In this document: in pieces, positions 32,953 through 42,167 of the stretch
How the letters are laid out: each line of letters opens with the position of its first letter
Position numbering within the stretch: position 1 is the stretch's first letter
Origin: Bacteroidales bacterium UBA3696
GTDB taxonomy: Bacteria > Bacteroidota > Bacteroidia > Bacteroidales > Paludibacteraceae
Length of the DNA: 64,000 nucleotides
NCBI GenBank assembly: GCA_002372135.1
Contig: DFIN01000034.1
Span: 1-64,000, forward strand
Direction of reading: 5' to 3'
The notes under the pieces: generated by a model
The model's input: only the letters and a program-made list of their open reading frames with translations
What the model was told of the DNA's origin: nothing
Databases searched by the model: none
Translations under genes and position numbers: made by a program

Positions 32953-34269
32953 ATGAGATTTTTTGACAGAGAAAGAGAAATTGGCGTTCTACGCACCATA
33001 CGTGAACAAGCATTGAGCGTGGCTCAGTTTACTGTTTTGACTGGCAGACGGCGCATCGGAAAAACCTCGTTGGTCTTTCATGCCTATCAAGACCAACCGT
33101 TTTTGTATTTCTTTGTCAGCAAAAAAGCCGAAATCGAGTTGTGCGAAACATTCAGGCAGGAGATAACCGACAAATTAGGTATTCCGCTGTTAGGTAATGT
33201 ATCCCGTTTCTCATCAATCTTTGAGTATGTAATGCTGCTCTCCAAACGTCAGCCGATAACCTTGTTTATTGACGAGTTTCAGGAATTTTTGCGCGTGAAT
33301 GCATCTGTCTATAGTGATATGCAGAGAATATGGGATATTCACAAGGACGAAGCCCATATCAACCTTATTGTGGGCGGCTCTGTGCATTCGCTCATCCATC
33401 GAATATTTGAAGATAAGAAAGAACCCTTGTATAACCGGCAAACGTCCTTCATTCGCTTAAAAGCCTTTCCACCTTCTGTTCTCAAGCAGATACTTTCGAC
33501 CTATAACCCTTCGTATCATCCGGAAGATTTGCTGACCTTGTATAGCCTTACAGGTGGTGTGGCTAAGTATGTGGAACTGCTCATGGACAAGGGCGCGGTG
33601 TCGCATGGTTCGATGTTGAAAACGGTTATTCAGCCCGATTCTATTTTTTTGGCTGAAGGAAAAAACTTGTTGATTGACGAATTTGGGAAAGAATATGGTA
33701 TCTATTTCTCGATTCTCACGGCTATTGCTACCGGACATACGCAACGTAACCAGATACAAGATGTTTTGGGTAAGGAGGTGGGCGGATACTTGACCATGTT
33801 GGAAGATAACTATGGTCTTATTCGCAGACATAAACCAATCTTTTCCCATACTAACGGTCAAGTAAGGTACGCATTGGATGACAACTTCCTGATTTTTTGG
33901 TTTCGTTTCCTATTTAAGTATAATCACATGATTGAGATTGAGGCATTTGATGCTTTATTGCAATTGGTGGAACGCGATTATCCCACTTTTTCCGGTATGC
34001 TGTTAGAGCGTTACTTCAAGGAACAAATGATCGAACAGCAACGCTATACCCGCATAGATAGTTGGTGGAGTAGGAATGGGGAAACGGAGATAGATCTTAT
34101 TGCTCTTAACGAATTGAATAGAACAGCCGACTTTTATGAGGTCAAACGCAATGAAAAAGAACTTGATATCAATGTCTTGGAGCATAAGCGGAACGAGTTC
34201 CTAACCACTACCCGTGAACTTAAAAATTACAACATTCATTGTTTCGGTCTATCTATGCAGGACATGTAA
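32953..34269 (+). CDS. AAA ATPase with DUF234/PDDEXK-like C-terminus
   Basis: A 438-residue protein of the archaeal-type ATPase/DUF234 group. It opens FFDREREIGVLRTI; Walker A is GRRRIGKTSL, Walker B is ITLFIDEFQEF and sensor I is in LIVGGSVHSL. A winged-helix-like middle part (about 240-320) includes GGYLTMLEDNYGLIRR, and the C-terminal DUF234 region has LDDNFLIFWFRFLFKY and a nuclease-like TEIDLIALN...FYEVKR arrangement. Such genes are numerous in Bacteroidales genomes and have unknown roles. The tandem operator at 32903 suggests specific control. A terminator follows at 34301. Confidence 0.85.
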   Translation: MRFFDREREIGVLRTIREQALSVAQFTVLTGRRRIGKTSLVFHAYQDQPFLYFFVSKKAEIELCETFRQEITDKLGIPLLGNVSRFSSIFEYVMLLSKRQPITLFIDEFQEFLRVNASVYSDMQRIWDIHKDEAHINLIVGGSVHSLIHRIFEDKKEPLYNRQTSFIRLKAFPPSVLKQILSTYNPSYHPEDLLTLYSLTGGVAKYVELLMDKGAVSHGSMLKTVIQPDSIFLAEGKNLLIDEFGKEYGIYFSILTAIATGHTQRNQIQDVLGKEVGGYLTMLEDNYGLIRRHKPIFSHTNGQVRYALDDNFLIFWFRFLFKYNHMIEIEAFDALLQLVERDYPTFSGMLLERYFKEQMIEQQRYTRIDSWWSRNGETEIDLIALNELNRTADFYEVKRNEKELDINVLEHKRNEFLTTTRELKNYNIHCFGLSMQDM

Positions 34270-34300
34270 TAATGGTTGTCTTTTTGCTTACCCGATTTGA

Positions 34301-34340
34301 CAAAAAAGCCTTTTTCCTTATCGAAAAGGGCTTTTTGTTT
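34301..34340 (+). terminator. Rho-independent terminator between the two ATPase genes
   Basis: CAAAAAAGCC and following T (34301-34315) pair with the A/G-rich 34324-34337 (GGGCTTTTTG end), with a T run in the right arm. It lies just after the stop at 34269. Confidence 0.75.
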
Positions 34341-34361
34341 TGTTTTTTGTGCAAAAGGCGG

Positions 34362-34369
34362 TACTTTTG
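34362..34369 (+). promoter_or_regulatory. -7 promoter box for the second ATPase
   Basis: TACTTTTG with TTTG at 34339-34342 (19-bp spacing), 43 bp before the ATG at 34413. Confidence 0.77.
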
Positions 34370-34412
34370 CCCGCTTTTTTAGAGGCAATAGAAGCGCAGC
34401 AAAACACGACGC

Positions 34413-35531
34413 ATGAATCCCTTTACGTATGATTCCATAGCTTCGGGCGACAGTTTTTACGACCGTAAGGACGAAACCCAACGGGTGGTGCAGACCCTGC
34501 TTGGCGGCAACAATATGGTGCTGTTCGCCCCGCGTCGGTATGGCAAGACATCGTTAGTCTATAAGGCTATGGAGCAACTGAGTGCTTTAGGCGTGGATTG
34601 CGTTTATATGGACTGGATGCCTGTTTATTCGCTTGAGTCGTTTGCCGAACAGTACCTGAAAGCCCTTTCTAAAAAGCAGACCATCCCCGAATGGATTGCC
34701 TCTCACCTTTCTTCCATCACTTCGCTGCGTCCCACTGTCAGTTTTGATACCATGGGCAAACCTACGTTTAGCGTGGACTTCACGGAGCAGAAAGTAACCA
34801 CTGCCACCATAGCCGATATCTTGGATATTCCCGAACAGATGGCGAGCAGCGGCAGGCGGGTTGTGGTGGTTATGGACGAGTTTCAGGAGGTGATGAAGCT
34901 GAGCAAATACAATATGGAGGCTCTGTTGCGTAGCAAGATACAGTTGCACAAACATGCCAACTATCTGTTTCTTGGAAGCAAGACGCACCTCATGCAAAAT
35001 ATGTTCATGCGTCATAGCCGCCCCTTCTACCAATCGGCTTCGACCATGCAGCTTTCGCTGTTGCCCGAGCAAGATACGACACGTTTTTTGCAAGAGCGCT
35101 TTGGAAAAGACGGTATTGGTATTCGGCAAGAGGAGTGTTTATATATAATGAAGCAGGTGGATAATATCCCTTACTATATCCAACTATTAAGTGCAGAGGT
35201 ATGGCAGGCATTGATGCCCAATGGGAAAGAGGTTACACGCGAACTGATAGATACCTGTTGCCGACAGGTAATACGCCTTAAGCAGGATTATTACTACGAA
35301 CTGTTTAGCCGCTTGGCGGGCACGCATAAGAAAGTGCTTTTGGCAATAGCCAAACGGGGGAAGAACATCTTTTCGGCTGAATACATACGCGAACATCGCC
35401 TTGTGGCGGCTTCCACTGTACAAAAAGCCGTGCGACTGCTTCAAGATGAAGGGATTGTGGACAAAGAGCAAGACACTTATTTTGTAGCAGACCCGTTTTT
35501 CCGGCGATACTTGCTGCAAACGTATGAATAA
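34413..35531 (+). CDS. AAA ATPase, archaeal ATPase-like with winged-helix end
   Basis: A 372-residue P-loop ATPase distinct from its neighbour at 32953. N-terminal MNPFTYDSIASGDSFYDR is followed by Walker A FAPRRYGKTSLV, a middle VYMDWMPVYSLESFAEQYL strand-helix, Walker B VVVVMDEFQEV and sensor LFLGSKTHLM. The C-terminal 80 residues (KVLLAIAKRGKNIFSAEYI to LLQTYE) look like a winged helix. The family is common in Bacteroidales, often in many copies, with no settled function. It has its own promoter; no terminator is visible before giant 3. Confidence 0.84.
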   Translation: MNPFTYDSIASGDSFYDRKDETQRVVQTLLGGNNMVLFAPRRYGKTSLVYKAMEQLSALGVDCVYMDWMPVYSLESFAEQYLKALSKKQTIPEWIASHLSSITSLRPTVSFDTMGKPTFSVDFTEQKVTTATIADILDIPEQMASSGRRVVVVMDEFQEVMKLSKYNMEALLRSKIQLHKHANYLFLGSKTHLMQNMFMRHSRPFYQSASTMQLSLLPEQDTTRFLQERFGKDGIGIRQEECLYIMKQVDNIPYYIQLLSAEVWQALMPNGKEVTRELIDTCCRQVIRLKQDYYYELFSRLAGTHKKVLLAIAKRGKNIFSAEYIREHRLVAASTVQKAVRLLQDEGIVDKEQDTYFVADPFFRRYLLQTYE

Positions 35532-35558
35532 GTAACGAATACGCAATCAGAAGAAGTT

Positions 35559-35584
35559 ACATAAAGAATATACATAAAGAATAT
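35559..35584. repeat. 13-bp exact tandem duplication upstream of giant 3
   Basis: ACATAAAGAATAT occurs twice back to back (35559-35571, 35572-35584). The rest of the 208-bp gap (35532-35739) is AT-rich with no promoter box; the end of the short frame ending at 35693 (YASLDELKAKFE) might be a remnant of a small antitoxin-like gene. Confidence 0.8.
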
Positions 35585-35739
35585 ACGACAAAAATGTATG
35601 CCATTACGCTTCGCGGCGTAACGCCGGAAAGGGTAATGAGGGAAGGAGGAATCATTATGCTTCTTTGGACGAATTAAAAGCCAAATTTGAATAAGGCAAA
35701 GATAATTAACAGAATATAAACATAAAACTAATAAGAACT

Positions 35740-38700
35740 ATGAAGAAAACATTTTATTCAATTCTTTTAGCGGGGCTGATGATGCTATGGGCTGTCCCGC
35801 AAATGTGGGGGCAGAGCTTGAGCGATATATCAGTTTGTGCCTCGGCTACGGCTTCTGTAGCGAACAATACAGGTGGACATGTTGATATCTTGCAAGTTTT
35901 GCCAGAGGAACAGACACCCGATTTCTCAAGTATGAATGTAACCAAACAATTTTCTGTGCAAGTCAATATGGCGAAATTCATGGAGTATAATAGTCAAACG
36001 GTGGTAGTCTCCTATATGGCACAACCGATAGATGGTTACTATTTCAAACAGTGGAATAAGGTAGAAACAGCAGAGTTCTTTTTTGATAATAATCATATAG
36101 ACTCTATTTTGAGCAACCGAATGCAACTGGCTGCAAATACCTTTTGGGGACCTTTCGACGGAGATGGTTTTAAGTTATGTGATAATGCGATTGAAGGGCA
36201 AGACATCACTCAATACATTAACTGGCAGACTCACCAACCTTGCGGTGGTGAAGTATATACAGAGCCGCAAAGCATTGGAACTTACGAGGCCGTATTTGCA
36301 CCGATCCCTGTTAATAGTTGTGTGGGTGGTCAAGTGGAGACCATTTACATAGATGAAGCAAGTAAGAATTGGAATATAACTTTTTCTACTTCGTATGCCC
36401 GTTCCATAAACGATTTCAATGCGCCTTCTTTTACGAATCCTACGACAACGGGCGGAACATTCAGTTTGAACGGAGATGCCACATTTGATAACAATGTTAT
36501 TACTATACCTGTGACATTCACTCCTGCTAATCCTGCTACGGAAGGTAGTTTTACGGCTGACCTCACCGTTTCCTCCAAAGGCGGTACATCGCTTACTGTG
36601 CAGGTAAAAGCCATAGTAGAAGTTCGTCCTGACGAAGGTGTGGTGGCAACTGTCATCAACGGTGCTGCGACACAAGATTATCAATCTTTTGAGGATGCTC
36701 TTGCCGCTGTTCAGGCTGATGGTACGCTGCAACTGCGCCGTGATATCATTCTGACTGATACGCAGGATATTACCAAGAACTTCACCTTGGACTTGAACGG
36801 CAAAGTGCTCAGCAGCACCGTTTCGCCCTTGCTGAACATCGCAGGCGGCAACCTGACCATCGTGGATAGCAAGATGATTGGTCAGATCTCGCTCACCGCT
36901 GCGGCAGATGCCGCTAACGATGCACCCGCCGTGCGCTTGACAACCGGCTCACTCACCATGAACCGCGGTACGATTGCCGCCACAGCAGCTTCCACTACCA
37001 AGGGGGCTATGGCTGTACAAGTGTTGGGCGGTACATTTACCCTCAACGATGGTTTGCTGCAAGCCACTGCCAACAACAACGCCGCTGCCATCATGAACAA
37101 CGGCGGTACGGTGCTGATGAAAGCAGGTGAGTTGCAGGCTACGGCTGCCACCAATGTGGCTACCCTTGCCGCCTATGCCGGTACTACTACGGTGGAGAAC
37201 GGTTCAATCACCGCCACGCTGACCGGCTCGAACACCGGGGCAGGTGTCTATGTACTCAATGGTGCCACCGTAACCGTGCAGCGCGCTGCTGTGCTGGCAC
37301 AAGCCACAGGCAGTTTTACAGGCGGACTCTTTGCCGCATACGCCGAAGGCAATCTGACCGTGAGCAAGAAAGCAACTTTGAATGCAATATCCGGCAATGG
37401 AAATAATGGATATGCTCTCTACTGGACAAACAGTGCAAATGTAACTCTGGATGGAGTGAAACTCGTTGCAGAGAATGCTTACGGCAATACCTTTGAGTTG
37501 AATATGGAGTCCGGAGCAATCAATCGCTTATCACTCCAGGGGGCATTCTTTGTTACTGATAAAGAAACAATCAACGAAACCTATTCTGCTTACATAACGA
37601 CAGATGTGGATATTTATCGTGTCTCTGCCGGTGTAGAATATGAGAACGGATACAATGCCTTTGTAGGTACTTCATATGCAAAGGCAAAAGAGAACGGCGT
37701 AAGTATTTTCCGAATTGCAAACAAGTCGTTTACCACGCTTGAAGATGCATTGCTTTATGCACAAAATAATCCCAGTGAAGGTGTTATTATCTTGCAAGTG
37801 AATGACTATACGATGCCTGCCGGTTATTACACATTACCTGCTAATGCTACGCTACTGATTCCGTATGATGAGTCACAAGTTGCGCCCCGATATGCTGCTG
37901 TCAAGCGAGTACAGACCTACGAGTTGCCATCCCCATATATAAAAATGACAATGAGTAACGGTAGTAATTTGGATGTGTATGGAAACATAGAGGTGGGAGG
38001 CACGCAAAAGTCAGCAGCAGCCTTACAAGAGGGAGCGGGTGCTTTTGTTTCAGGTACTTATGGATGGATACGAATGGAAAGTGGAAGTGCAATGACTATT
38101 AATGGTGGTGCAACTCTTTATGCATGGGGCTATGTAACCGGTCAGGGTGAGATTGAAGCCCGTCGTGGATCAATAGTACGTGAATTTTTCCAAATACAAG
38201 ACTGGCCCGGTGCTTTGGCTGCAATGACTCGCTGGATGAAAGGTATTTTCCCGTTGAATCAGTATTTTATACAAAATGTAGAATCTCCTGTTACCTATCA
38301 TCCGGGTTCAAGATTATATACATCTTTTGCTGCATCTGCAGCAGGAATTACTCTTGCTTCGGATGTGATTCAAATCATAGGTGTGGATAATGAGAATGCG
38401 ATTTTCTTGATGAAAAACGAGGATGATGCTGATAATACATGGGTGCGCAAATGGTATGATGTGGAAAGTGATAAGCAGGTATATGATGTGAATAGTGGTG
38501 CTCACCTCGGTTCAATGGTGATACCTTTGCCGATGTTAGGAGTATTGTGTACTCAAGAACCTTTCAATTCTGCGTTGCGTGGTATACAAAAGAATTTAAC
38601 AGGAATAGATGCTCCTGTTTATATTGATGGCTTTGATTCCAAATTATTCACATTGCCCATTACAAGCAATATGAAGATTCACCTGCTGACGGGTTCTATG

Positions 38701-41700
38701 GATATAACTCAAGCTACGCAGATGATTCCCGGATCGGAAATAGAGGTGGATAAAGGTGCCACTGTTACACTTAACGAAACGCTAACAATGGATGATGAAA
38801 CGACCAAGGATGTGAATCTTTATCTATTTGATAAAGCCGAGTGGGGTAATTACGCATTAAATGGGAAGGCTAATCAGATTGACTACACACCTTCTACCGC
38901 CGATAATAAACCGGCAACTCGTGATTTGACCGATCTGCCCGATGCCAAACTTAATATTCATGGTACTTTCCAGATTAACGGTAAACTATTTACAACTGAG
39001 AGCGGAGCTGATGTTCATTCAAATAATGAAGATGCAGGTACTATCAATTTTAAGCAAAGTATGCCTGCTGCTGAGGATGTAACCATAAAGCTTTATGAGG
39101 CCATAGGAGACAATATAGATTCTATTCCGGTTATCCCGGCACTGTTGCAGAATAGTGCAGGTCAAGACCCTGCTTTTGCTAATTCGGCTAATACACCAGC
39201 CGGGCAGTCCTACTGCTTTATCAACGACCGCTGGTCTGCTCTCTATGACTATGGGGATAGCACCTATGTGTATAATAACTACGGCGAATGGTTCATCAAG
39301 CCCGGAGCCTATGTGTCTTTAGCAACAAAGGAGGCAACCAACGCAGACATTATTTCGCATCTCCACCTATCCGTATCCGTTACGCCTACCTACCCGCGTG
39401 AGAACGATGACCACACGTTCAGCGATGCTGCCGGTGAAGGACGGCTATTCATCTATATCTTAGAAGACTTAGAAGACGAACAGTGGTGGGAAGTAACCCT
39501 TGAAAACAACCTCTATCGTGGTACCAACGGTGCATACTATACCTACGAAGATGGCTATGGTTGGGTGGAACAAACCTACGAAGTTCGCTTCGTGAACTAC
39601 GACGGCTCGAAGATCCCGAGTGCAGAAGATGATGAAACAGTGTATGAACTCAAGTACGGCATTATGCCTAAGTACAACGGTACGAACCCGACCCGCGAAG
39701 AAAATGTGGACTATACCTACACCTTCACCGGTTGGTCGCCCGCTTTTGTGCCCGTCACCGAGGATGCTGTCTATACTGCCACCTACGAGGCTACGCGCCG
39801 CAAATACACCATCACCTTCCTCAACGAGAACGGAACGGAGATTGAGCGTCACTTCCTCACCCGTGACGAAGTGCCCGCTTGCGACAACCTGCCCACCAAG
39901 ACCGGCTACTACTTGCAGTGGTCGCCCGCCATCGGTGCCGTAACCGGCAATCAAACCTATCAGGCTACCTTCCTGCCCGAACCGCCCACCGAGTTCACCA
40001 TCACCTTCAAGAACTACGACGGAAGCGTTCTCAAAAAACAAGACGGTACGTCGGATGCTATCTATACGGTACAGGCAGGCAATCCGCTCGAAGACGTGTA
40101 TGTCGTTGATGACGATAACAAACCTACCAAACCGGCTACTGATGAATTTGAATACATCTTCACCGGTTGGGCTCCGGCTATCACCAACGAAACGGTGGCA
40201 ACCGAAGACATGACCTTCACGGCACAGTTCAGCGAGCAACGCCAAAAAGCCACCATCACCTTTACGAACGAAAAAGACTCAGTGCTCAGCGTACAGGAAG
40301 TAGAGGTAGGGCAAACACCCGTAGTGTCTGCCTATACCAAAAAGGCGGATGCGAAATATACGTACACCATTACTTGGAAACCGACTGTGCAAGCCGTGCT
40401 TTCTGCTGCGCCTATGACTTATAAAGCCAAAGTGGATACCACTATCAACAAGTACACCGTTACCGTCAATGCCACCGGCTGTGTGGCTACCGGTGTCGGT
40501 ACGTATGACTACGGAACAGTGGTTACTCTCTCGCTCACAGCGTCGGAGAACTATGAGAACCCCGTATGGTCGGACGGCACATCGGCAGACAAAGAGCTGA
40601 CCGTAGAAGGCGACATCACCCTATCGGCTTCTGCTTCCGTGAAGGCTACTGCCCAAACATTGTCAGTAGGGGCAGGGGCTACCACGACCCTTACCATTGC
40701 CGACCGCGACACGCGCTATGCCGCCTTCACCATCGAAGCCAATCAAGACGAAGCCGGACAACTGATAGGGGCTGAGTACCTGACTTTGATGGCAGGCGCA
40801 AAAGCCTACTATAAATACACCTTCCCGACCGCGCAAGCAAGGAAGTGGTTCGGTTTGTCTGTTCCGTTTGAGTGCGATGCCACCACGTTGACCACTGCCA
40901 CCGGCACTACCCTCGTCTTGGATCGCGACTACGATATCATCCAATACAACGGTGCTACCCGTGCCGCCAACGGTGCGAATAAGTCGGCTTGGGAGTACTT
41001 GGCTGACAAAGGTATCACCACCCTCACTCCGGGTCGCCTCTATATGATCATCTTTGCTTCGGCACAGCCGTCTGCCACCTTCACCAAGAAGGGTTCCGCC
41101 CCTGTGGCTTACCTCAACAATGTGGCTCTGCATACCTATCCGTCCGCTACCGGTGATGATAAGGATGGCAACTGGAACGGCATAGCCAATCCGCGTCTCT
41201 ACAAAGCCAAATTGAATGCAAGCAGTCAGTATGGTCAAGCCTACGATGCTACGGACGAAACGTATCAGTTAATTACTACTCTGACCGACGAGGTGCTGCA
41301 CTTCGGCAAACCCGTTTTCGTACAAGCAACCGCTAATTGCAATTTGGGTATCACCAACGCTTCGGCTGCTCCGCTGCGCCGTCAGGTGGCTGCAGAGAAT
41401 GACCGTACCGAAATCATCCTTGCTGCCAACAACAAGGTTACCGATCGTATCATCCTCCATATCAGCGATGAAGCAATGGATGAATATACCGTAGGTGAAG
41501 ACCTCGCCAAGATGGGTGTTTCCACCAAGGTAGGTCAGATGTGGGTGAACCGCTACAATGCCCGCCTGTGCGTCAATACCGTAGCAGCCGACCAAAACGT
41601 GGCTGACTATCCGTTAGGTATATCGGCTCCGAAGGCACAAGCCTATACCCTCCGTGCTCAAAACGATGGTCAAACAACCGTTTACCTCTTGGAGAACGGA

Positions 41701-41925
41701 CAGATCATTGCTAATCTTTCGCAGACTGCCTACACCATTGACCTGAGCAAGGGTACGACCAATGCCTACACCATCCGTCTCGTACAGGGCAAGCGCGATG
41801 TACCGACCGACATCAATGCCGCCCTCGGCGAACAAGACGGAGCGGAGAAAGTGATGCTCAACGGGCAACTCTATATCCTGCGCGAAGGACAAGTGTATGA
41901 CGCTACCGGTCATCGAGTAAAGTAA
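35740..41925 (+). CDS. Giant secreted multidomain protein 3 (InlB-type repeats, beta-helix-like region)
   Basis: A 2061-residue exported protein. The signal peptide covers about residues 1-24 (SILLAGLMMLWAVPQMWG). A low-complexity Ala/Thr/Gly/Asn-rich region (about 300-555) with short strands, for example GGTFTLNDGLLQATANNN, suggests a beta helix. The domain shared with giant 2 runs about 660-1145, with YGWIRMESGSAMTINGGA, YAWGYVTGQGEIEARRGS and TSNMKIHLLTG; relative to giant 2 it has an insertion of roughly 30 residues. Then GQSYCFINDRW to QWWEV, InlB-type repeats (about 1275-1565; FTGWSPAFVPVTEDAVYTATY) and the C-terminal module from about 1700 (WFGLSVPFECDA) to the tail LYILREGQVYDATGHRVK. 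DNA at about 35.74-36.6 and 37.4-39.2 kb looks AT-richer than the rest. Clearly a paralogue of giant 2; likely cell-surface. Confidence 0.83.
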   Translation: MKKTFYSILLAGLMMLWAVPQMWGQSLSDISVCASATASVANNTGGHVDILQVLPEEQTPDFSSMNVTKQFSVQVNMAKFMEYNSQTVVVSYMAQPIDGYYFKQWNKVETAEFFFDNNHIDSILSNRMQLAANTFWGPFDGDGFKLCDNAIEGQDITQYINWQTHQPCGGEVYTEPQSIGTYEAVFAPIPVNSCVGGQVETIYIDEASKNWNITFSTSYARSINDFNAPSFTNPTTTGGTFSLNGDATFDNNVITIPVTFTPANPATEGSFTADLTVSSKGGTSLTVQVKAIVEVRPDEGVVATVINGAATQDYQSFEDALAAVQADGTLQLRRDIILTDTQDITKNFTLDLNGKVLSSTVSPLLNIAGGNLTIVDSKMIGQISLTAAADAANDAPAVRLTTGSLTMNRGTIAATAASTTKGAMAVQVLGGTFTLNDGLLQATANNNAAAIMNNGGTVLMKAGELQATAATNVATLAAYAGTTTVENGSITATLTGSNTGAGVYVLNGATVTVQRAAVLAQATGSFTGGLFAAYAEGNLTVSKKATLNAISGNGNNGYALYWTNSANVTLDGVKLVAENAYGNTFELNMESGAINRLSLQGAFFVTDKETINETYSAYITTDVDIYRVSAGVEYENGYNAFVGTSYAKAKENGVSIFRIANKSFTTLEDALLYAQNNPSEGVIILQVNDYTMPAGYYTLPANATLLIPYDESQVAPRYAAVKRVQTYELPSPYIKMTMSNGSNLDVYGNIEVGGTQKSAAALQEGAGAFVSGTYGWIRMESGSAMTINGGATLYAWGYVTGQGEIEARRGSIVREFFQIQDWPGALAAMTRWMKGIFPLNQYFIQNVESPVTYHPGSRLYTSFAASAAGITLASDVIQIIGVDNENAIFLMKNEDDADNTWVRKWYDVESDKQVYDVNSGAHLGSMVIPLPMLGVLCTQEPFNSALRGIQKNLTGIDAPVYIDGFDSKLFTLPITSNMKIHLLTGSMDITQATQMIPGSEIEVDKGATVTLNETLTMDDETTKDVNLYLFDKAEWGNYALNGKANQIDYTPSTADNKPATRDLTDLPDAKLNIHGTFQINGKLFTTESGADVHSNNEDAGTINFKQSMPAAEDVTIKLYEAIGDNIDSIPVIPALLQNSAGQDPAFANSANTPAGQSYCFINDRWSALYDYGDSTYVYNNYGEWFIKPGAYVSLATKEATNADIISHLHLSVSVTPTYPRENDDHTFSDAAGEGRLFIYILEDLEDEQWWEVTLENNLYRGTNGAYYTYEDGYGWVEQTYEVRFVNYDGSKIPSAEDDETVYELKYGIMPKYNGTNPTREENVDYTYTFTGWSPAFVPVTEDAVYTATYEATRRKYTITFLNENGTEIERHFLTRDEVPACDNLPTKTGYYLQWSPAIGAVTGNQTYQATFLPEPPTEFTITFKNYDGSVLKKQDGTSDAIYTVQAGNPLEDVYVVDDDNKPTKPATDEFEYIFTGWAPAITNETVATEDMTFTAQFSEQRQKATITFTNEKDSVLSVQEVEVGQTPVVSAYTKKADAKYTYTITWKPTVQAVLSAAPMTYKAKVDTTINKYTVTVNATGCVATGVGTYDYGTVVTLSLTASENYENPVWSDGTSADKELTVEGDITLSASASVKATAQTLSVGAGATTTLTIADRDTRYAAFTIEANQDEAGQLIGAEYLTLMAGAKAYYKYTFPTAQARKWFGLSVPFECDATTLTTATGTTLVLDRDYDIIQYNGATRAANGANKSAWEYLADKGITTLTPGRLYMIIFASAQPSATFTKKGSAPVAYLNNVALHTYPSATGDDKDGNWNGIANPRLYKAKLNASSQYGQAYDATDETYQLITTLTDEVLHFGKPVFVQATANCNLGITNASAAPLRRQVAAENDRTEIILAANNKVTDRIILHISDEAMDEYTVGEDLAKMGVSTKVGQMWVNRYNARLCVNTVAADQNVADYPLGISAPKAQAYTLRAQNDGQTTVYLLENGQIIANLSQTAYTIDLSKGTTNAYTIRLVQGKRDVPTDINAALGEQDGAEKVMLNGQLYILREGQVYDATGHRVK

Positions 41926-41956
41926 CTGAATCCCTAACGATAAAATAAGCACAGAT

Positions 41957-42097
41957 ATGAAAACATACATCATTCCGCAAACCGTAACGATTCGTTACAT
42001 TGCTCCCGCTGTTCTGCATGCAGTCAGTAACGAGGCTCCTTTAGAACCCGCACCCGGACGCAAAGGAATCGTTACCAGCCCCAAGAACGAGCACTAA
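41957..42097 (+). CDS. Microprotein following giant 3 (46 aa)
   Basis: A 46-residue ORF starting MKTYIIPQTVTIRYIAPAV, 31 bp after giant 3 and directly before a hairpin at 42119. Shares with the ORFs at 13402 and 32536 the MK-x-Tyr-x-x-Pro start, a central hydrophobic stretch and a Pro/Gly/Lys-rich tail (PAPGRKGIVTSPKNEH). No known function. The hairpin position supports its being the last gene of the giant 3 unit. Confidence 0.6.
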   Translation: MKTYIIPQTVTIRYIAPAVLHAVSNEAPLEPAPGRKGIVTSPKNEH

Positions 42098-42118
42098 TGT
42101 TCTGTATATAATCATGCA

Positions 42119-42153
42119 TTGAGGGAGTGTCCTTAACGGGGGCACTCCCTCAA
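42119..42153 (+). terminator. Hairpin after giant 3 and its microprotein
   Basis: TTGAGGGAGTG (42119-42129) pairs perfectly with 42143-42153. There is no T run after it, so termination may be partial; rfbD starts only 14 bp later and has no other visible promoter. Confidence 0.75.
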
Positions 42154-42167
42154 TAAACCCAACCGTC

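Noticed and set aside
35594..35677. Short ORF of 27 codons (MYAITLRGVTP...) before giant 3
   Set aside because: Too short, no promoter and no known pattern; an alternative frame ending YASLDELKAKFE may be a remnant, but evidence is too weak to call a gene.
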